Source: Kordia algicida OT-1
GTDB taxonomy: Bacteria; Bacteroidota; Bacteroidia; Flavobacteriales; Flavobacteriaceae
Direction: 5' to 3'
Length of the DNA: 64,000 nt
NCBI RefSeq assembly: GCF_000154725.1
Contig: NZ_DS544873.1
Location: 4,623,085 to 4,687,084, forward strand
The notes below the pieces were generated by a model that was given only the letters and a program-made list of their open reading frames with translations, was not told the origin of the DNA and did no database searches. Positions 26,484 through 34,594 of this stretch are shown here, piece by piece; the stretch's first letter is position 1; every line of letters starts with the position of its first letter. The position numbers were made by a program, and so were the translations under genes.

Positions 26484-27197
26484 ATGAAAGAAAAATCAAA
26501 ACCTCAAGAAAATCCATCTATCATAACAGTAATGGCATTTGTTGTGACATTGCTATTGCTTATTCAGAAAGACTATTTTACCTATTACAAGGCTAGAGCA
26601 GTAATTTTAATTCTCATTTTAACCTCGTTTACAGCGATATTATCAATTGAAATTATCATCATTCCATTTGTCATAGCTTCATGCTTGTTTGGGTATCTGG
26701 AAATTGTAGATAGAATTCTGTGGAAATCACCACTTTTTTCTTGGATGTTTACGGTTGAAGATTTTTCTGGAACGTACGAAGGCACACAAGAAAATATAAT
26801 CTTAAAAGAAGTCGAAAGAGATGACGAAAATAAAAAGATATATAGAGAATACAGAGAGCATCTTCAATTAAAAATTATCATTCATCAAACGGGAAGTGAC
26901 ATCAAAGCAAACTTTTTTTACTACAATACTAATGATGGTAAATCTTCAAAATCAGAAGACGCGCAGGTGTCTGTTACCAAAACTGCTGATGGATGTCACT
27001 ATATCCTAACATGTTTACATGGAGATATTGGTATTCTTGAAAATGGTGGACACCACGAAACAGTAGTATTAAAATATATTAAACAAGGTTCTGGATATTG
27101 CCTAGAAGGAGGTTATTACGATAATCGAAAATTTCATGCAAGAGGAATGTTTATAGGATTAAAAAAAGTGAGTTCAGAAGTAAGACACCCATTTTAA
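26484..27197 (+). CDS. Cap15-like CBASS membrane effector, copy 1
   Basis: This 237-residue protein has two to three N-terminal transmembrane helices (about 15-80) and a soluble beta-rich C-terminal domain starting at FSWMFTVEDFSGTYEG (about 85-100) and ending RHPF. This layout matches Cap15, the membrane-disrupting CBASS effector whose beta-barrel binds the cyclic nucleotide. It is followed 9 bp later by a paralogue that shares FSWMFTV, DFSGTY, IIHQTGS, FYY, KSSKS and the HPF end. The family call rests on architecture and remembered motifs. Expected role: oligomerise in the inner membrane and stop growth when the CD-NTase signal appears. Confidence 0.82.
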   Translation: MKEKSKPQENPSIITVMAFVVTLLLLIQKDYFTYYKARAVILILILTSFTAILSIEIIIIPFVIASCLFGYLEIVDRILWKSPLFSWMFTVEDFSGTYEGTQENIILKEVERDDENKKIYREYREHLQLKIIIHQTGSDIKANFFYYNTNDGKSSKSEDAQVSVTKTADGCHYILTCLHGDIGILENGGHHETVVLKYIKQGSGYCLEGGYYDNRKFHARGMFIGLKKVSSEVRHPF

Positions 27198-27206
27198 AAT
27201 AACAAT

Positions 27207-27839
27207 ATGCCTAAAAATTACTTTACATATTATAAATATCCAGCAGTAATATTTATTGTTGCAATTATACTTTTAGCAATTTACCTAACCAATCAATACA
27301 GTAATCATTACGGATATTCTATTTTAGGCTTTGGATCAATCGCATTACTTCTTGAAATTATTGATCGTTACTTATGGAAATATCCACCATTTTCCTGGAT
27401 GTTTACAGTCAAAGATTTTTCAGGAACGTACAAAGGAGAGCAATTAGGATATCGTTTGCAACCTATTGGTAAAAAAGGGAAGTGTAAAGAATTTGACACC
27501 AAATTACTCCTTACGATGATTATTCATCAAACAGGAAGTAAAATCATAATCAATTCTTTTTACTATGATGCCGCCAAAAAAAAATCTTCAAAATCGAACA
27601 GTGAAATCATCGGAGTACGGTTAACCAAAGACAGACAACATTACGAAATCATCTACAATTATTTCAACGAAGGTAATGAACGCTGGAATGGTTATTACGG
27701 CACAACTGTTTTAAAACTAATAGAAGTTAAAAAAACATTCAAAATTTCAGGGCATTACTATACTAATAGAAAGCCACAAACACACGGAAAACTTCTTGAT
27801 TTAACACTGGAAAATAAAAAAACAATTCATCCATTTTAA
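27207..27839 (+). CDS. Cap15-like CBASS membrane effector, copy 2
   Basis: This 210-residue paralogue of the preceding gene has two N-terminal helices (about 10-55) followed by the same beta-rich domain (FSWMFTVKDFSGTYKG start, IIHQTGSK, HPF end). Overall similarity is clear but far from identical, so the duplication is old. The copies may form a hetero-oligomer or recognise different nucleotides. The CD-NTase gene starts 9 bp downstream, supporting a direct functional link. Confidence 0.82.
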   Translation: MPKNYFTYYKYPAVIFIVAIILLAIYLTNQYSNHYGYSILGFGSIALLLEIIDRYLWKYPPFSWMFTVKDFSGTYKGEQLGYRLQPIGKKGKCKEFDTKLLLTMIIHQTGSKIIINSFYYDAAKKKSSKSNSEIIGVRLTKDRQHYEIIYNYFNEGNERWNGYYGTTVLKLIEVKKTFKISGHYYTNRKPQTHGKLLDLTLENKKTIHPF

Positions 27840-27848
27840 AAAATAAAC

Positions 27849-28865
27849 ATGGCAACATTACATAAAGAATACAACGCATTTTTGAAAAAAGTACGACTTA
27901 CCAATAACAGAAAGAAAAAACTAAAAAAAAGTAGAAGAAAGCTAAGACGAACGATTAGAGATTGGTTTTCTGAAAACAAACCAAAAAGATTACAGCCCAA
28001 ATTTGGAAGTCAAGGTTCATTCACGATGAATACTATCATCAACCCAATTCCAATTCCTGTTGAAAACGAAGATAAAAAATTAGTAAAATACGATTTAGAT
28101 GATGGAATCTATTTTATTGAAAAGCCAAATGAAGACAACCGAGAAAAAATTGATACTTGGCATGATTGGGTGTACAAAGCAGTAAATAATCATACAACCG
28201 AAGAAACTATTCGTAAAAAGACGTGTGTGCGTGTGGTATTTGTAGACGGACATCATATTGATCTACCAATTTATTATCAAATCTCAGAAAATGGAACGCC
28301 AGAATTAGCACATCGTTCAAAAAGTTGGATAGAAAGTGATCCTAAGAAATTTACCGAATGGTACAACGAACAAGCAGAAGGAAAACCACAAATTACACGT
28401 ATTGTTCAATATATTAAAGCTTGGAAAAACTTCAGAGAACAAAAAAATACCAATCTCAAACTTCCTTCAGGTTTTGCATTTACAATTCTTGTAGTTAATA
28501 ATTATTATGCGGATAATAAAGATGATGTTGCTTTTCGCGAAACAGTACGTGCAATTCATACAAAATTATCCAATAATTTTGAGTGCAGACGGCCTACAAC
28601 TCCCAAAAATGAAGATATTTTTTCAGATTTCTCTGAAACCAAAAAAAGCAATACGTTAGAAACATTAAAAAATCTCCTAAAAGATTGTGATCGAGCCGAT
28701 GAAGAAGACAACTTTAAAACAGCATCCGAATTTCTACGAGACAATCAATTTGGAGGTCGCTTTCCAAAAGGAGATGATATCAGTGAAAGAGAAAAAAAAC
28801 GCCAAATTTCAGAAAGTCTAGAAAAAGAACGTATAAAACCAAAACCCTATGCGGATGAAAGATGA
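27849..28865 (+). CDS. CD-NTase (cGAS/DncV-like nucleotidyltransferase)
   Basis: This 338-residue protein shows the signature of CBASS signal synthases: FGSQGSF (about 52-58), the metal-binding acids in YDLDDGIYF (D82, D84), and a third acid in HIDLPIYY (D138). The helical lobe follows (TRIVQYIKAWKNF). The layout resembles the DncV-like branch, but I cannot assign a clade or product. The C-terminus is KPYADER rather than the Gly-type end modified in standard type II CBASS. It overlaps the E2-like gene by 17 bp, so the two are made together. The product would activate the neighbouring Cap15-like and perhaps other effectors. Confidence 0.9.
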   Translation: MATLHKEYNAFLKKVRLTNNRKKKLKKSRRKLRRTIRDWFSENKPKRLQPKFGSQGSFTMNTIINPIPIPVENEDKKLVKYDLDDGIYFIEKPNEDNREKIDTWHDWVYKAVNNHTTEETIRKKTCVRVVFVDGHHIDLPIYYQISENGTPELAHRSKSWIESDPKKFTEWYNEQAEGKPQITRIVQYIKAWKNFREQKNTNLKLPSGFAFTILVVNNYYADNKDDVAFRETVRAIHTKLSNNFECRRPTTPKNEDIFSDFSETKKSNTLETLKNLLKDCDRADEEDNFKTASEFLRDNQFGGRFPKGDDISEREKKRQISESLEKERIKPKPYADER

Positions 28866-29532
28866 AATAGATGAGGTTTTACATAAATATCCAAAATTAA
28901 AATACATTCAAAACATAAATTCCTTCATAGGATGTATAGAAGTATTTCCTAATGATTTCTATGAATTAAAAATAGTATTGACACATTGGAAAAAAAACTT
29001 TCCAAAAGTATTTGAAACCGCGTGTCGAATTCCAAGACACGTCGATAGACATATTTATCCTAAAGGAAATTTTTGCTTTACAACTTCTGCTAAAGAACAA
29101 ATATTACTAGCAACCGAAATAAAAACACTGATTGACTTTATACGTTATATCTTAGTTCCTTACCTAAAAAATAATTCATACTATGAAATTGAAGAAAACT
29201 ATCTATACGGAGAGTATTCTCATGATAAAGGGATATTTGAAGGATATGCGGAAATATTAGGAGTGGAAGATGAAAAAATAATTATAAAAACAATAAAGGA
29301 ATATGCTACAGGTTTTCGATTAAAATTAAATGATAACTGCTTTTGCGGTAGTGGAAAAAAACTTGCAAAATGTAAAAATAGGAAGCATTATAAAGGGTAC
29401 AGAAAGCTAAGACATATAAATAATGAAACACTTCTAGCAGATATAATTATTATGGAAAGTGAAAGCATGAGCAAGAAAATGGAATTTTACAAAAAATTAT
29501 TAGGTATGAAAAATTTAATTTCAAAAGCTTAA
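28849..29532 (+). CDS. E2-like conjugating protein fused to a SEC-C zinc knuckle
   Basis: This 227-residue protein has, in residues of about 20-110, the pattern of a bacterial ubiquitin-E2-like domain: SFIGCIEVF strand, HWKKNFPKVFE, then IPRHVDRHIYPKGNFCF (61-77) with P62, H68, G73 and candidate catalytic Cys76. A C-terminal SEC-C motif follows, NCFCGSGKKLAKC, with C164, C166, C175 and a later His/Cys ligand. It overlaps the CD-NTase gene by 17 bp. E2-only (short) type II CBASS systems are known; a fused SEC-C domain is unusual to me. No E1 or JAB protease is encoded nearby. The SEC-C call is firm; the E2 call is by pattern. Confidence 0.75.
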   Translation: MRMKDEIDEVLHKYPKLKYIQNINSFIGCIEVFPNDFYELKIVLTHWKKNFPKVFETACRIPRHVDRHIYPKGNFCFTTSAKEQILLATEIKTLIDFIRYILVPYLKNNSYYEIEENYLYGEYSHDKGIFEGYAEILGVEDEKIIIKTIKEYATGFRLKLNDNCFCGSGKKLAKCKNRKHYKGYRKLRHINNETLLADIIIMESESMSKKMEFYKKLLGMKNLISKA

Positions 29533-29596
29533 AGATAGAAAGTTAAATATTTGGCACTTTTATTGATGCTCTCAAGCAACATTAACACCAATTATT

Positions 29597-30397
29597 ATGA
29601 AGTCAAAAATTACATTCGCAGTTGCCTTTTTATTATTTACCTATAATTTTAGCCAAGCACAAGGAAAACTCAATCGTGCCAAAGAAGACCTTTCAGGAAG
29701 TAGTTCAAATAGTAATAGTTCTTCCCGTTCTTCATGGAGTGATGATGCTGATGGAAATGATGGTATTGGTTATTTTGACAGTGTGTTTGTTGAAATCGCC
29801 TATCAAGCGACTCTTGGAATTTTATTTGGAGAAATGCAACCACGTTACTTCTTCGAATATCCGTATTCTGACGGTTTACACGGAGAATATGCTTTTCCAG
29901 GTGAAGATGTTCCTTTAAAAAGAAGCCAGCTTATCATCTCAAATACATTTTTTGCGAGTGGGAAAGAATTCTATGGAAATGATTTAAAATTAAATTTTCG
30001 TTTTATTCCAATATTTGGAGTCGAAGCGAGTCACTTACATTTTTTTGAACAAGATCCGAAGGTAGAATTAGGTGTAAGTTCATTTATGTTAAACTATTAC
30101 CGAGTTCGTGAGCAAAACGTTACAGCATATTGGGGCGTTGGAATTACACATGTTGGAAACGGAGTTGACGATACAGGATTTGCCTATCAGGTAGGTGTTG
30201 ATGTGTATTTAAACAAGCCAATTAGTTTGGGTGCATCATGGAAACAGAGTTTGATAAATGATTCCTCAATAGATGAATTTAAACTTTTAGCACGTTATCA
30301 CATGAAACGATTGTCACTTCATGGAGGTTTTCATAACTATAAGTTAGGAAGTGTGTCAATTAATGCAATGGGATTTGGTGTAGATTATCGTTTCTAA
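29597..30397 (+). CDS. Outer-membrane beta-barrel protein
   Basis: This 266-residue protein has a signal peptide (MKSKITFAVAFLLFTYNFSQA), a short Ser/Asn-rich low-complexity linker (about 33-47), and alternating hydrophobic/aromatic strands ending in a terminal Phe (MGFGVDYRF), typical of an outer-membrane barrel. It is 64 bp after the CBASS-like operon and probably has its own promoter. No enzymatic motif was seen. Its role is unknown and I have no reason to join it to the defence system. Confidence 0.82.
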   Translation: MKSKITFAVAFLLFTYNFSQAQGKLNRAKEDLSGSSSNSNSSSRSSWSDDADGNDGIGYFDSVFVEIAYQATLGILFGEMQPRYFFEYPYSDGLHGEYAFPGEDVPLKRSQLIISNTFFASGKEFYGNDLKLNFRFIPIFGVEASHLHFFEQDPKVELGVSSFMLNYYRVREQNVTAYWGVGITHVGNGVDDTGFAYQVGVDVYLNKPISLGASWKQSLINDSSIDEFKLLARYHMKRLSLHGGFHNYKLGSVSINAMGFGVDYRF

Positions 30398-30406
30398 ATG
30401 TGGAAA

Positions 30407-30607
30407 CTACTTTCTTCCGCCTACAAGACTACCAATCAGTGCAACTACTCCGAGTCCGATCATAATAAAAGCATTGGTGTTGTCTTGTTCTTCAATTTCA
30501 ACAATTGCTAAATCGACTGAAGTTTCTGGAGTTACAAACATAAAGATTCCATAACCTATCAAAGCAATTCCAACAATAAGCAATACTAATTTCACTGTTT
30601 TATTCAT
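30407..30607 (-). CDS. Small two-helix membrane protein (DUF3185-like)
   Basis: This 66-residue protein has two transmembrane helices (LVLLIVGIALIGYGIFMF and FIMIGLGVVALIGSLVGG) joined by a short acidic loop (about 27-46). Size and layout match DUF3185-type small membrane proteins as I remember them. It converges with the beta-barrel gene, with only 9 bp between the stop codons. The function is unknown. Confidence 0.75.
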   Translation of the reverse strand: MNKTVKLVLLIVGIALIGYGIFMFVTPETSVDLAIVEIEEQDNTNAFIMIGLGVVALIGSLVGGRK

Positions 30608-30665
30608 AAGTATTTAGCGTTTTGGTTTTTAACAAGATAGTGAAATTCCTAAAATAAAAACATAA

Positions 30666-30697
30666 AAAAAGCGCAATGAAGATTTTCAATGCGCTTT
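30666..30697 (-). terminator. Terminator of the acyl-CoA dehydrogenase transcript
   Basis: AAAGCGCA and TGCGCTTT pair, extended by four more pairs beyond an A-A mismatch, and on the minus strand the hairpin is followed by a T-run. It stops leftward transcription. Confidence 0.8.
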
Positions 30698-30707
30698 CGT
30701 GTATATC

Positions 30708-30868
30708 GAAGTGATTTAAACTTTTTTGATTTGCTAAAAAATTACTGTTTTTCAGCTCTGTTTTCGTCTTTTTTTCGTTCCGTAGCGCTGCTATGAAACT
30801 CAAAAAAGTCTTCAACAGTACTTAAAACTTCTAATTTTCGCTTAAACCCGAAAAGTTTAAATCACTTC
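30708..30868. repeat. 161-bp element bounded by an 18-bp perfect inverted repeat
   Basis: GAAGTGATTTAAACTTTT (30708-30725) is repeated in inverse at 30851-30868, enclosing 125 bp that contains smaller inverted segments such as TTCGTTCCGTAGCGCTGC. It lies between the acyl-CoA dehydrogenase stop and its apparent terminator. No protein is plausible within it. It may be a small non-autonomous mobile element or a structured 3' UTR RNA. Confidence 0.7.
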
Positions 30869-30882
30869 ATAAAATGTGAAAT

Positions 30883-32025
30883 TTATCCTTTGATAACTCC
30901 TCTTGAAATTACAATCTTCTGAATTTCTGAAGTTCCTTCGTAAATCTGAGTAATTTTTGCATCACGCATCAAACGCTCTACATGGTATTCTTTTACAAAT
31001 CCATTTCCACCGTGAACTTGTACAGCTTCTACAGTAACATCCATGGCTGTTTTAGAAGCAAATAATTTTGCTACAGCACTTGCCATGTCATAATTTTCCT
31101 TTGCATCTTTTTTACAAGCAGCTTCCATAACCAAATGACGCGCAGCAGTAATTTCTATGTACATATCTGCTAATTTGAAAGCAATTGCTTGATGATTGCA
31201 AATTTCAGTTCCGAAGGCTTTACGTTCTTTCGAATATTTTAATGCCAATTCATAAGCTCCAGAAGCAATTCCTAACGCTTGCGCAGCAATTCCAATACGT
31301 CCTCCAGAAAGAGTTTTCATCGCAAACTTAAATCCAAAGCCATCTTCTCCAATACGATTCTCTTTCGGAACTTTTACATCGTTAAATTGCAATGTGTGTG
31401 TGTCGCTTCCGCGGATTCCCAATTTGTCTTCTTTTGGACCAATATCAAAACCAGGCGTTCCTTTTTCAACGATAAAAGCGTTGATTCCTCGGTGTCCTTT
31501 ATCTTTATCTGTTTGAGCAATAACCAAATATACATCTGCACGTCCACCGCTTGTAATCCAGTTTTTTGTACCATTAATTACATAATGATCGCCCATGTCA
31601 ATTGCTGTTGTTTTTTGTGAAGTAGCGTCACTTCCAGCTTCAGGCTCACTCAAACAAAATGCACCAACATTTTCTCCTGTTGCTAATTTTGTTAAATATT
31701 TCTGCTTTTGTTCTTCAGTTCCGTATGCTTCTAAACCATAACAAACCAACGAATTATTTACAGATACAATTACAGAAGCAGAAGCATCAATCTTAGAAAG
31801 TTCTTCCATAATTAATACATAAGAAATCGTGTCCATGCCACTTCCTCCGTATTTTGGGTCAACCATTATTCCCATAAAACCTAATTCGCCCATTTTGCGA
31901 ACCAATTCTTGTGGAAACTCTTGTTTGTTATCTCGTTCAATAACTCCAGGAAGCAATTCTGTTCTAGCAAAATCTCTCGCGGCGTCACGAATCATGATAT
32001 GTTCCTCTGTAAGATTAAAATCCAT
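30883..32025 (-). CDS. Acyl-CoA dehydrogenase
   Basis: I take the ATG at 32025 (380 residues, MDFNLTEEHIMIRDAARDF); a longer frame from 32067 would add 14 unlikely residues. The family signatures are present: FCLSEPEAGSDA for FAD/substrate binding, ITSGGRADVYLVIAQTD, and IYEGTSEIQKIVISR, where Glu of YEGTSE is the catalytic base of short-chain (butyryl-type) enzymes. The protein would perform the first step of fatty-acid or amino-acid-derived acyl-CoA oxidation, passing electrons to ETF. It is monocistronic, with a terminator downstream and a divergent gene upstream. Confidence 0.95.
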   Translation of the reverse strand: MDFNLTEEHIMIRDAARDFARTELLPGVIERDNKQEFPQELVRKMGELGFMGIMVDPKYGGSGMDTISYVLIMEELSKIDASASVIVSVNNSLVCYGLEAYGTEEQKQKYLTKLATGENVGAFCLSEPEAGSDATSQKTTAIDMGDHYVINGTKNWITSGGRADVYLVIAQTDKDKGHRGINAFIVEKGTPGFDIGPKEDKLGIRGSDTHTLQFNDVKVPKENRIGEDGFGFKFAMKTLSGGRIGIAAQALGIASGAYELALKYSKERKAFGTEICNHQAIAFKLADMYIEITAARHLVMEAACKKDAKENYDMASAVAKLFASKTAMDVTVEAVQVHGGNGFVKEYHVERLMRDAKITQIYEGTSEIQKIVISRGVIKG

Positions 32026-32199
32026 AACTATATATTGTATTAGTAAATTTTTAAAAAAGTCGCACAAAGATAATTCTAAAATAGCAGATTTTCAATAATA
32101 AGCGCTTATTTTTAAGAATTCTTAATTTTTGTAATTCATAATTGTAAATGTTATCTTAAAAGTAAAATTAAAATGATAAAAATTAAATAATTTTACCGA

Positions 32200-33255
32200 A
32201 TGGTAGTGTACAAAGTGATTGGTGTCATGTCGGGAACTTCGCTCGACGGAATAGACCTTGCATATATTCATTTCGAAAAAAAAGAAACTTGGACATTTTC
32301 TATCGTTCATGCCGAAACAATTCCGTATTCAACCTCATTAGAAAATCAACTTCGCGATGCAATTCACTACGAAAAAGATCAATTAGCATCATTTGATACA
32401 TTGTACACCAAATATCTAGCAGAAACGATTCGGAGATTCATCCAAAAACATAATATTACAGATATTGATGCTGTTTGTTCACACGGACATACAATTTTGC
32501 ATCAACCTGAAAACGGAATTACCTATCAAATAGGAAATCAAGAAATACTTGCCAAACTCATACAACAAAAAGTAGTATGCGATTTTAGAGTACAAGATGT
32601 GGAACTTGGCGGACAAGGCGCGCCATTAGTGCCTATTGGTGACGAATTGTTATTTCCTGAATATGATTATTGTTTAAATTTAGGCGGATTTGCCAATGTT
32701 TCTTTCCACAAAGAAGGAAAACGAATTGCCTATGACATTTGCCCAGTGAATATTGTGCTGAATAAGTATGCAAAACAGTTAGGCTTTGAATATGATGATA
32801 AAGGAAAACTGGCAAAGTCGGGAGCATATTTGCTAGCTTTAGGAGCTGAACTCAATCAGTTATCCTATTACCAGCAACTTCCACCAAAATCATTAGGGTT
32901 GGAATGGGTTCAGGAAGAAATATTTCCAAGATTAGATGCTTTTAAGCGAAAAGAAATTGACATTTTACGTACATTCACAGAACATATTGCGAAGCAAATT
33001 GCGAGAAGTTTCCGCATACGAACAAAAGTGTTGGTGACAGGCGGCGGCGCATACAACGAATATTTAATATCAAGAATTCAATATCATAAAAAAGTAACTA
33101 TTGTAAAACCAAGTGATAAATTAATAGAATACAAAGAAGCGCTAATCTTTGGTTTTTTGGGCGTATTACGCTTGCGAAACGAAGTAAATTGTCTGAAAAC
33201 AGTCACAGGATCGGAAAAAGACCATAGCTCAGGAAAAATATACGATTATCATTAG
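32200..33255 (+). CDS. anmK: Anhydro-N-acetylmuramic acid kinase
   Basis: This 351-residue cytoplasmic sugar kinase has the family start VIGVMSGTSLDGIDLAYIHF (phosphate-binding), AVCSHGHTILHQ, QDVELGGQGAPLVPIGD, and a C-terminal VTGGGAYNEYLISRI. AnmK phosphorylates and opens 1,6-anhydro-MurNAc from turned-over peptidoglycan, producing MurNAc-6-phosphate. The length is normal. It is divergent from the acyl-CoA dehydrogenase gene across a 174-bp spacer, and is followed by the dehydrogenase gene at 33344, which has its own promoter-like element. Confidence 0.95.
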   Translation: MVVYKVIGVMSGTSLDGIDLAYIHFEKKETWTFSIVHAETIPYSTSLENQLRDAIHYEKDQLASFDTLYTKYLAETIRRFIQKHNITDIDAVCSHGHTILHQPENGITYQIGNQEILAKLIQQKVVCDFRVQDVELGGQGAPLVPIGDELLFPEYDYCLNLGGFANVSFHKEGKRIAYDICPVNIVLNKYAKQLGFEYDDKGKLAKSGAYLLALGAELNQLSYYQQLPPKSLGLEWVQEEIFPRLDAFKRKEIDILRTFTEHIAKQIARSFRIRTKVLVTGGGAYNEYLISRIQYHKKVTIVKPSDKLIEYKEALIFGFLGVLRLRNEVNCLKTVTGSEKDHSSGKIYDYH

Positions 33256-33276
33256 GTTAAATAGTAGACAAAGGAT

Positions 33277-33307
33277 TCTTTAAAGAAGCGAACAATTTTT
33301 ATATTTG
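33277..33307 (+). promoter_or_regulatory. Promoter-like element for the dehydrogenase gene
   Basis: TATATTTG at 33300-33307 is a perfect match to the Bacteroidota -7 motif TAnnTTTG. The -33 position has only a weak TCTT-like match. The element is about 37 bp upstream of the TTG start. Confidence 0.5.
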
Positions 33308-33343
33308 CCTGAATAGAAACAACATGCCAAAAACTCAATTTAA

Positions 33344-34570
33344 TTGAAAGAATTACTCAAAATATACGAAAATAAAGCACCTGAAATCGTTTTTAACTGG
33401 AAAGATCCAGAAACGGAAGCAGAAGGATGGACAGTTATCAATTCACTTCGTGGAGGTGCAGCAGGTGGTGGAACACGAATGCGTAAAGGATTGGATATGA
33501 ATGAAGTACTTTCACTTGCGAAAACGATGGAAGTGAAATTCACAGTTTCGGGACCAGCCATTGGAGGAGCAAAATCTGGAATCAACTTTGATCCGCACGA
33601 TCCGCGAAAAAACGGAGTCTTAAAACGCTGGTACAAAGCCGTTGCGCCATTGCTAAAAAGTTATTACGGAACAGGTGGTGATTTAAATGTCGATGAAATT
33701 CACGAAGTAATTCCAATCACAGAAGATAGTGGTGTTTGGCATCCGCAAGAAGGTGTTTTTAACGGACATTTTAAACCTACGGAAGCTGATAAAATTAACA
33801 GAATTGGTCAGTTGCGTTTGGGCGTTATCAAAGTGATTGAAAGTACGGAATATTCCCCAGATGTTTCCAGAAAATATACAGTAGCTGACATGATTACAGG
33901 GTTTGGAGTTGCGGAAGCAGCACGCCATTTTTATGATATTTATGGCGGATCCATCAAAGGAAAACGCGCTATCGTACAAGGTTTTGGAAACGTTGGAGCT
34001 GCCGCAGCATATTACTTAGCACAAATGGGCGCTAAAGTTGTAGGAATCATTGATAGAGTTGGTGGTGTCATTAATGAAGAAGGATTCTCGTATGAAGAAA
34101 TTAAAAACTATTTTCTTCAAAAAGACGGAAACACGCTGGTAGCAGATAACATGATTTCTTTTGACGAAATGAACGAACGCATCTGGGAATTACCAACAGA
34201 AATCTTCGCACCTTGTGCCGCTTCACGCTTAATTACACAAGCACAAATTGATAAAATGATTGATACTGGTTTGGAAGTCATTACTTGCGGAGCAAATGTA
34301 CCGTTTGCAGACAAGGAAATTTTCTTCGGACCAATTATGGAACACACCGATCAAAAAGTAAGCTTAATTCCAGACTTTATTTCCAATTGTGGAATGGCAA
34401 GAGTGTTTGCCTATTTCATGGAACGCAGAGTGCAAATGACGGACGAAGCCATCTTTGAAGATACCTCAAAAATCATTAAAAAAGCATTGCAAAATACGTT
34501 CAAAAAGAACGCTTCAAAAGTAGATGTTAGCAAAACTGCCTTTGAAATCGCATTAAAAGAATTAGTATAA
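33344..34570 (+). CDS. Glu/Leu/Phe/Val-type amino-acid dehydrogenase
   Basis: This 408-residue protein contains NSLRGGAAGGGTRM, GPAIGGAKSGINFDP with the catalytic Lys, YGTGGDLNVDE, the NAD-binding VQGFGNVGAAAA and FAPCAASRLIT, all typical of the family. It would interconvert an amino acid and its 2-oxo acid with ammonia and NAD(P). The frame has no ATG near its start; a stop codon immediately precedes TTG 33344, so TTG must initiate. A 7-codon ORF beginning at ATG 33324 ends in a TGA that overlaps this TTG. The antiporter gene follows after 24 bp. Confidence 0.92.
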   Translation: MKELLKIYENKAPEIVFNWKDPETEAEGWTVINSLRGGAAGGGTRMRKGLDMNEVLSLAKTMEVKFTVSGPAIGGAKSGINFDPHDPRKNGVLKRWYKAVAPLLKSYYGTGGDLNVDEIHEVIPITEDSGVWHPQEGVFNGHFKPTEADKINRIGQLRLGVIKVIESTEYSPDVSRKYTVADMITGFGVAEAARHFYDIYGGSIKGKRAIVQGFGNVGAAAAYYLAQMGAKVVGIIDRVGGVINEEGFSYEEIKNYFLQKDGNTLVADNMISFDEMNERIWELPTEIFAPCAASRLITQAQIDKMIDTGLEVITCGANVPFADKEIFFGPIMEHTDQKVSLIPDFISNCGMARVFAYFMERRVQMTDEAIFEDTSKIIKKALQNTFKKNASKVDVSKTAFEIALKELV

Positions 34571-34594
34571 CCATCAACTTATAAAAATTACTAA

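Noticed and set aside
29597-30397. Beta-barrel gene as an eighth member of the defence operon.
   Set aside because: It follows after a 64-bp gap, larger than any gap inside the operon, encodes an exported protein and shows no functional tie.
30600-30815. A 71-residue minus-strand ORF in the inverted-repeat region.
   Set aside because: It crosses a terminator hairpin and half of the 18-bp inverted repeat, overlaps the small membrane-protein gene, and its composition is unlike coding sequence.
30708-30868. Integron attC site.
   Set aside because: The ends do not fit the GTTRRRY/RYYYAAC core sites, and no integrase or cassette-like array is near.
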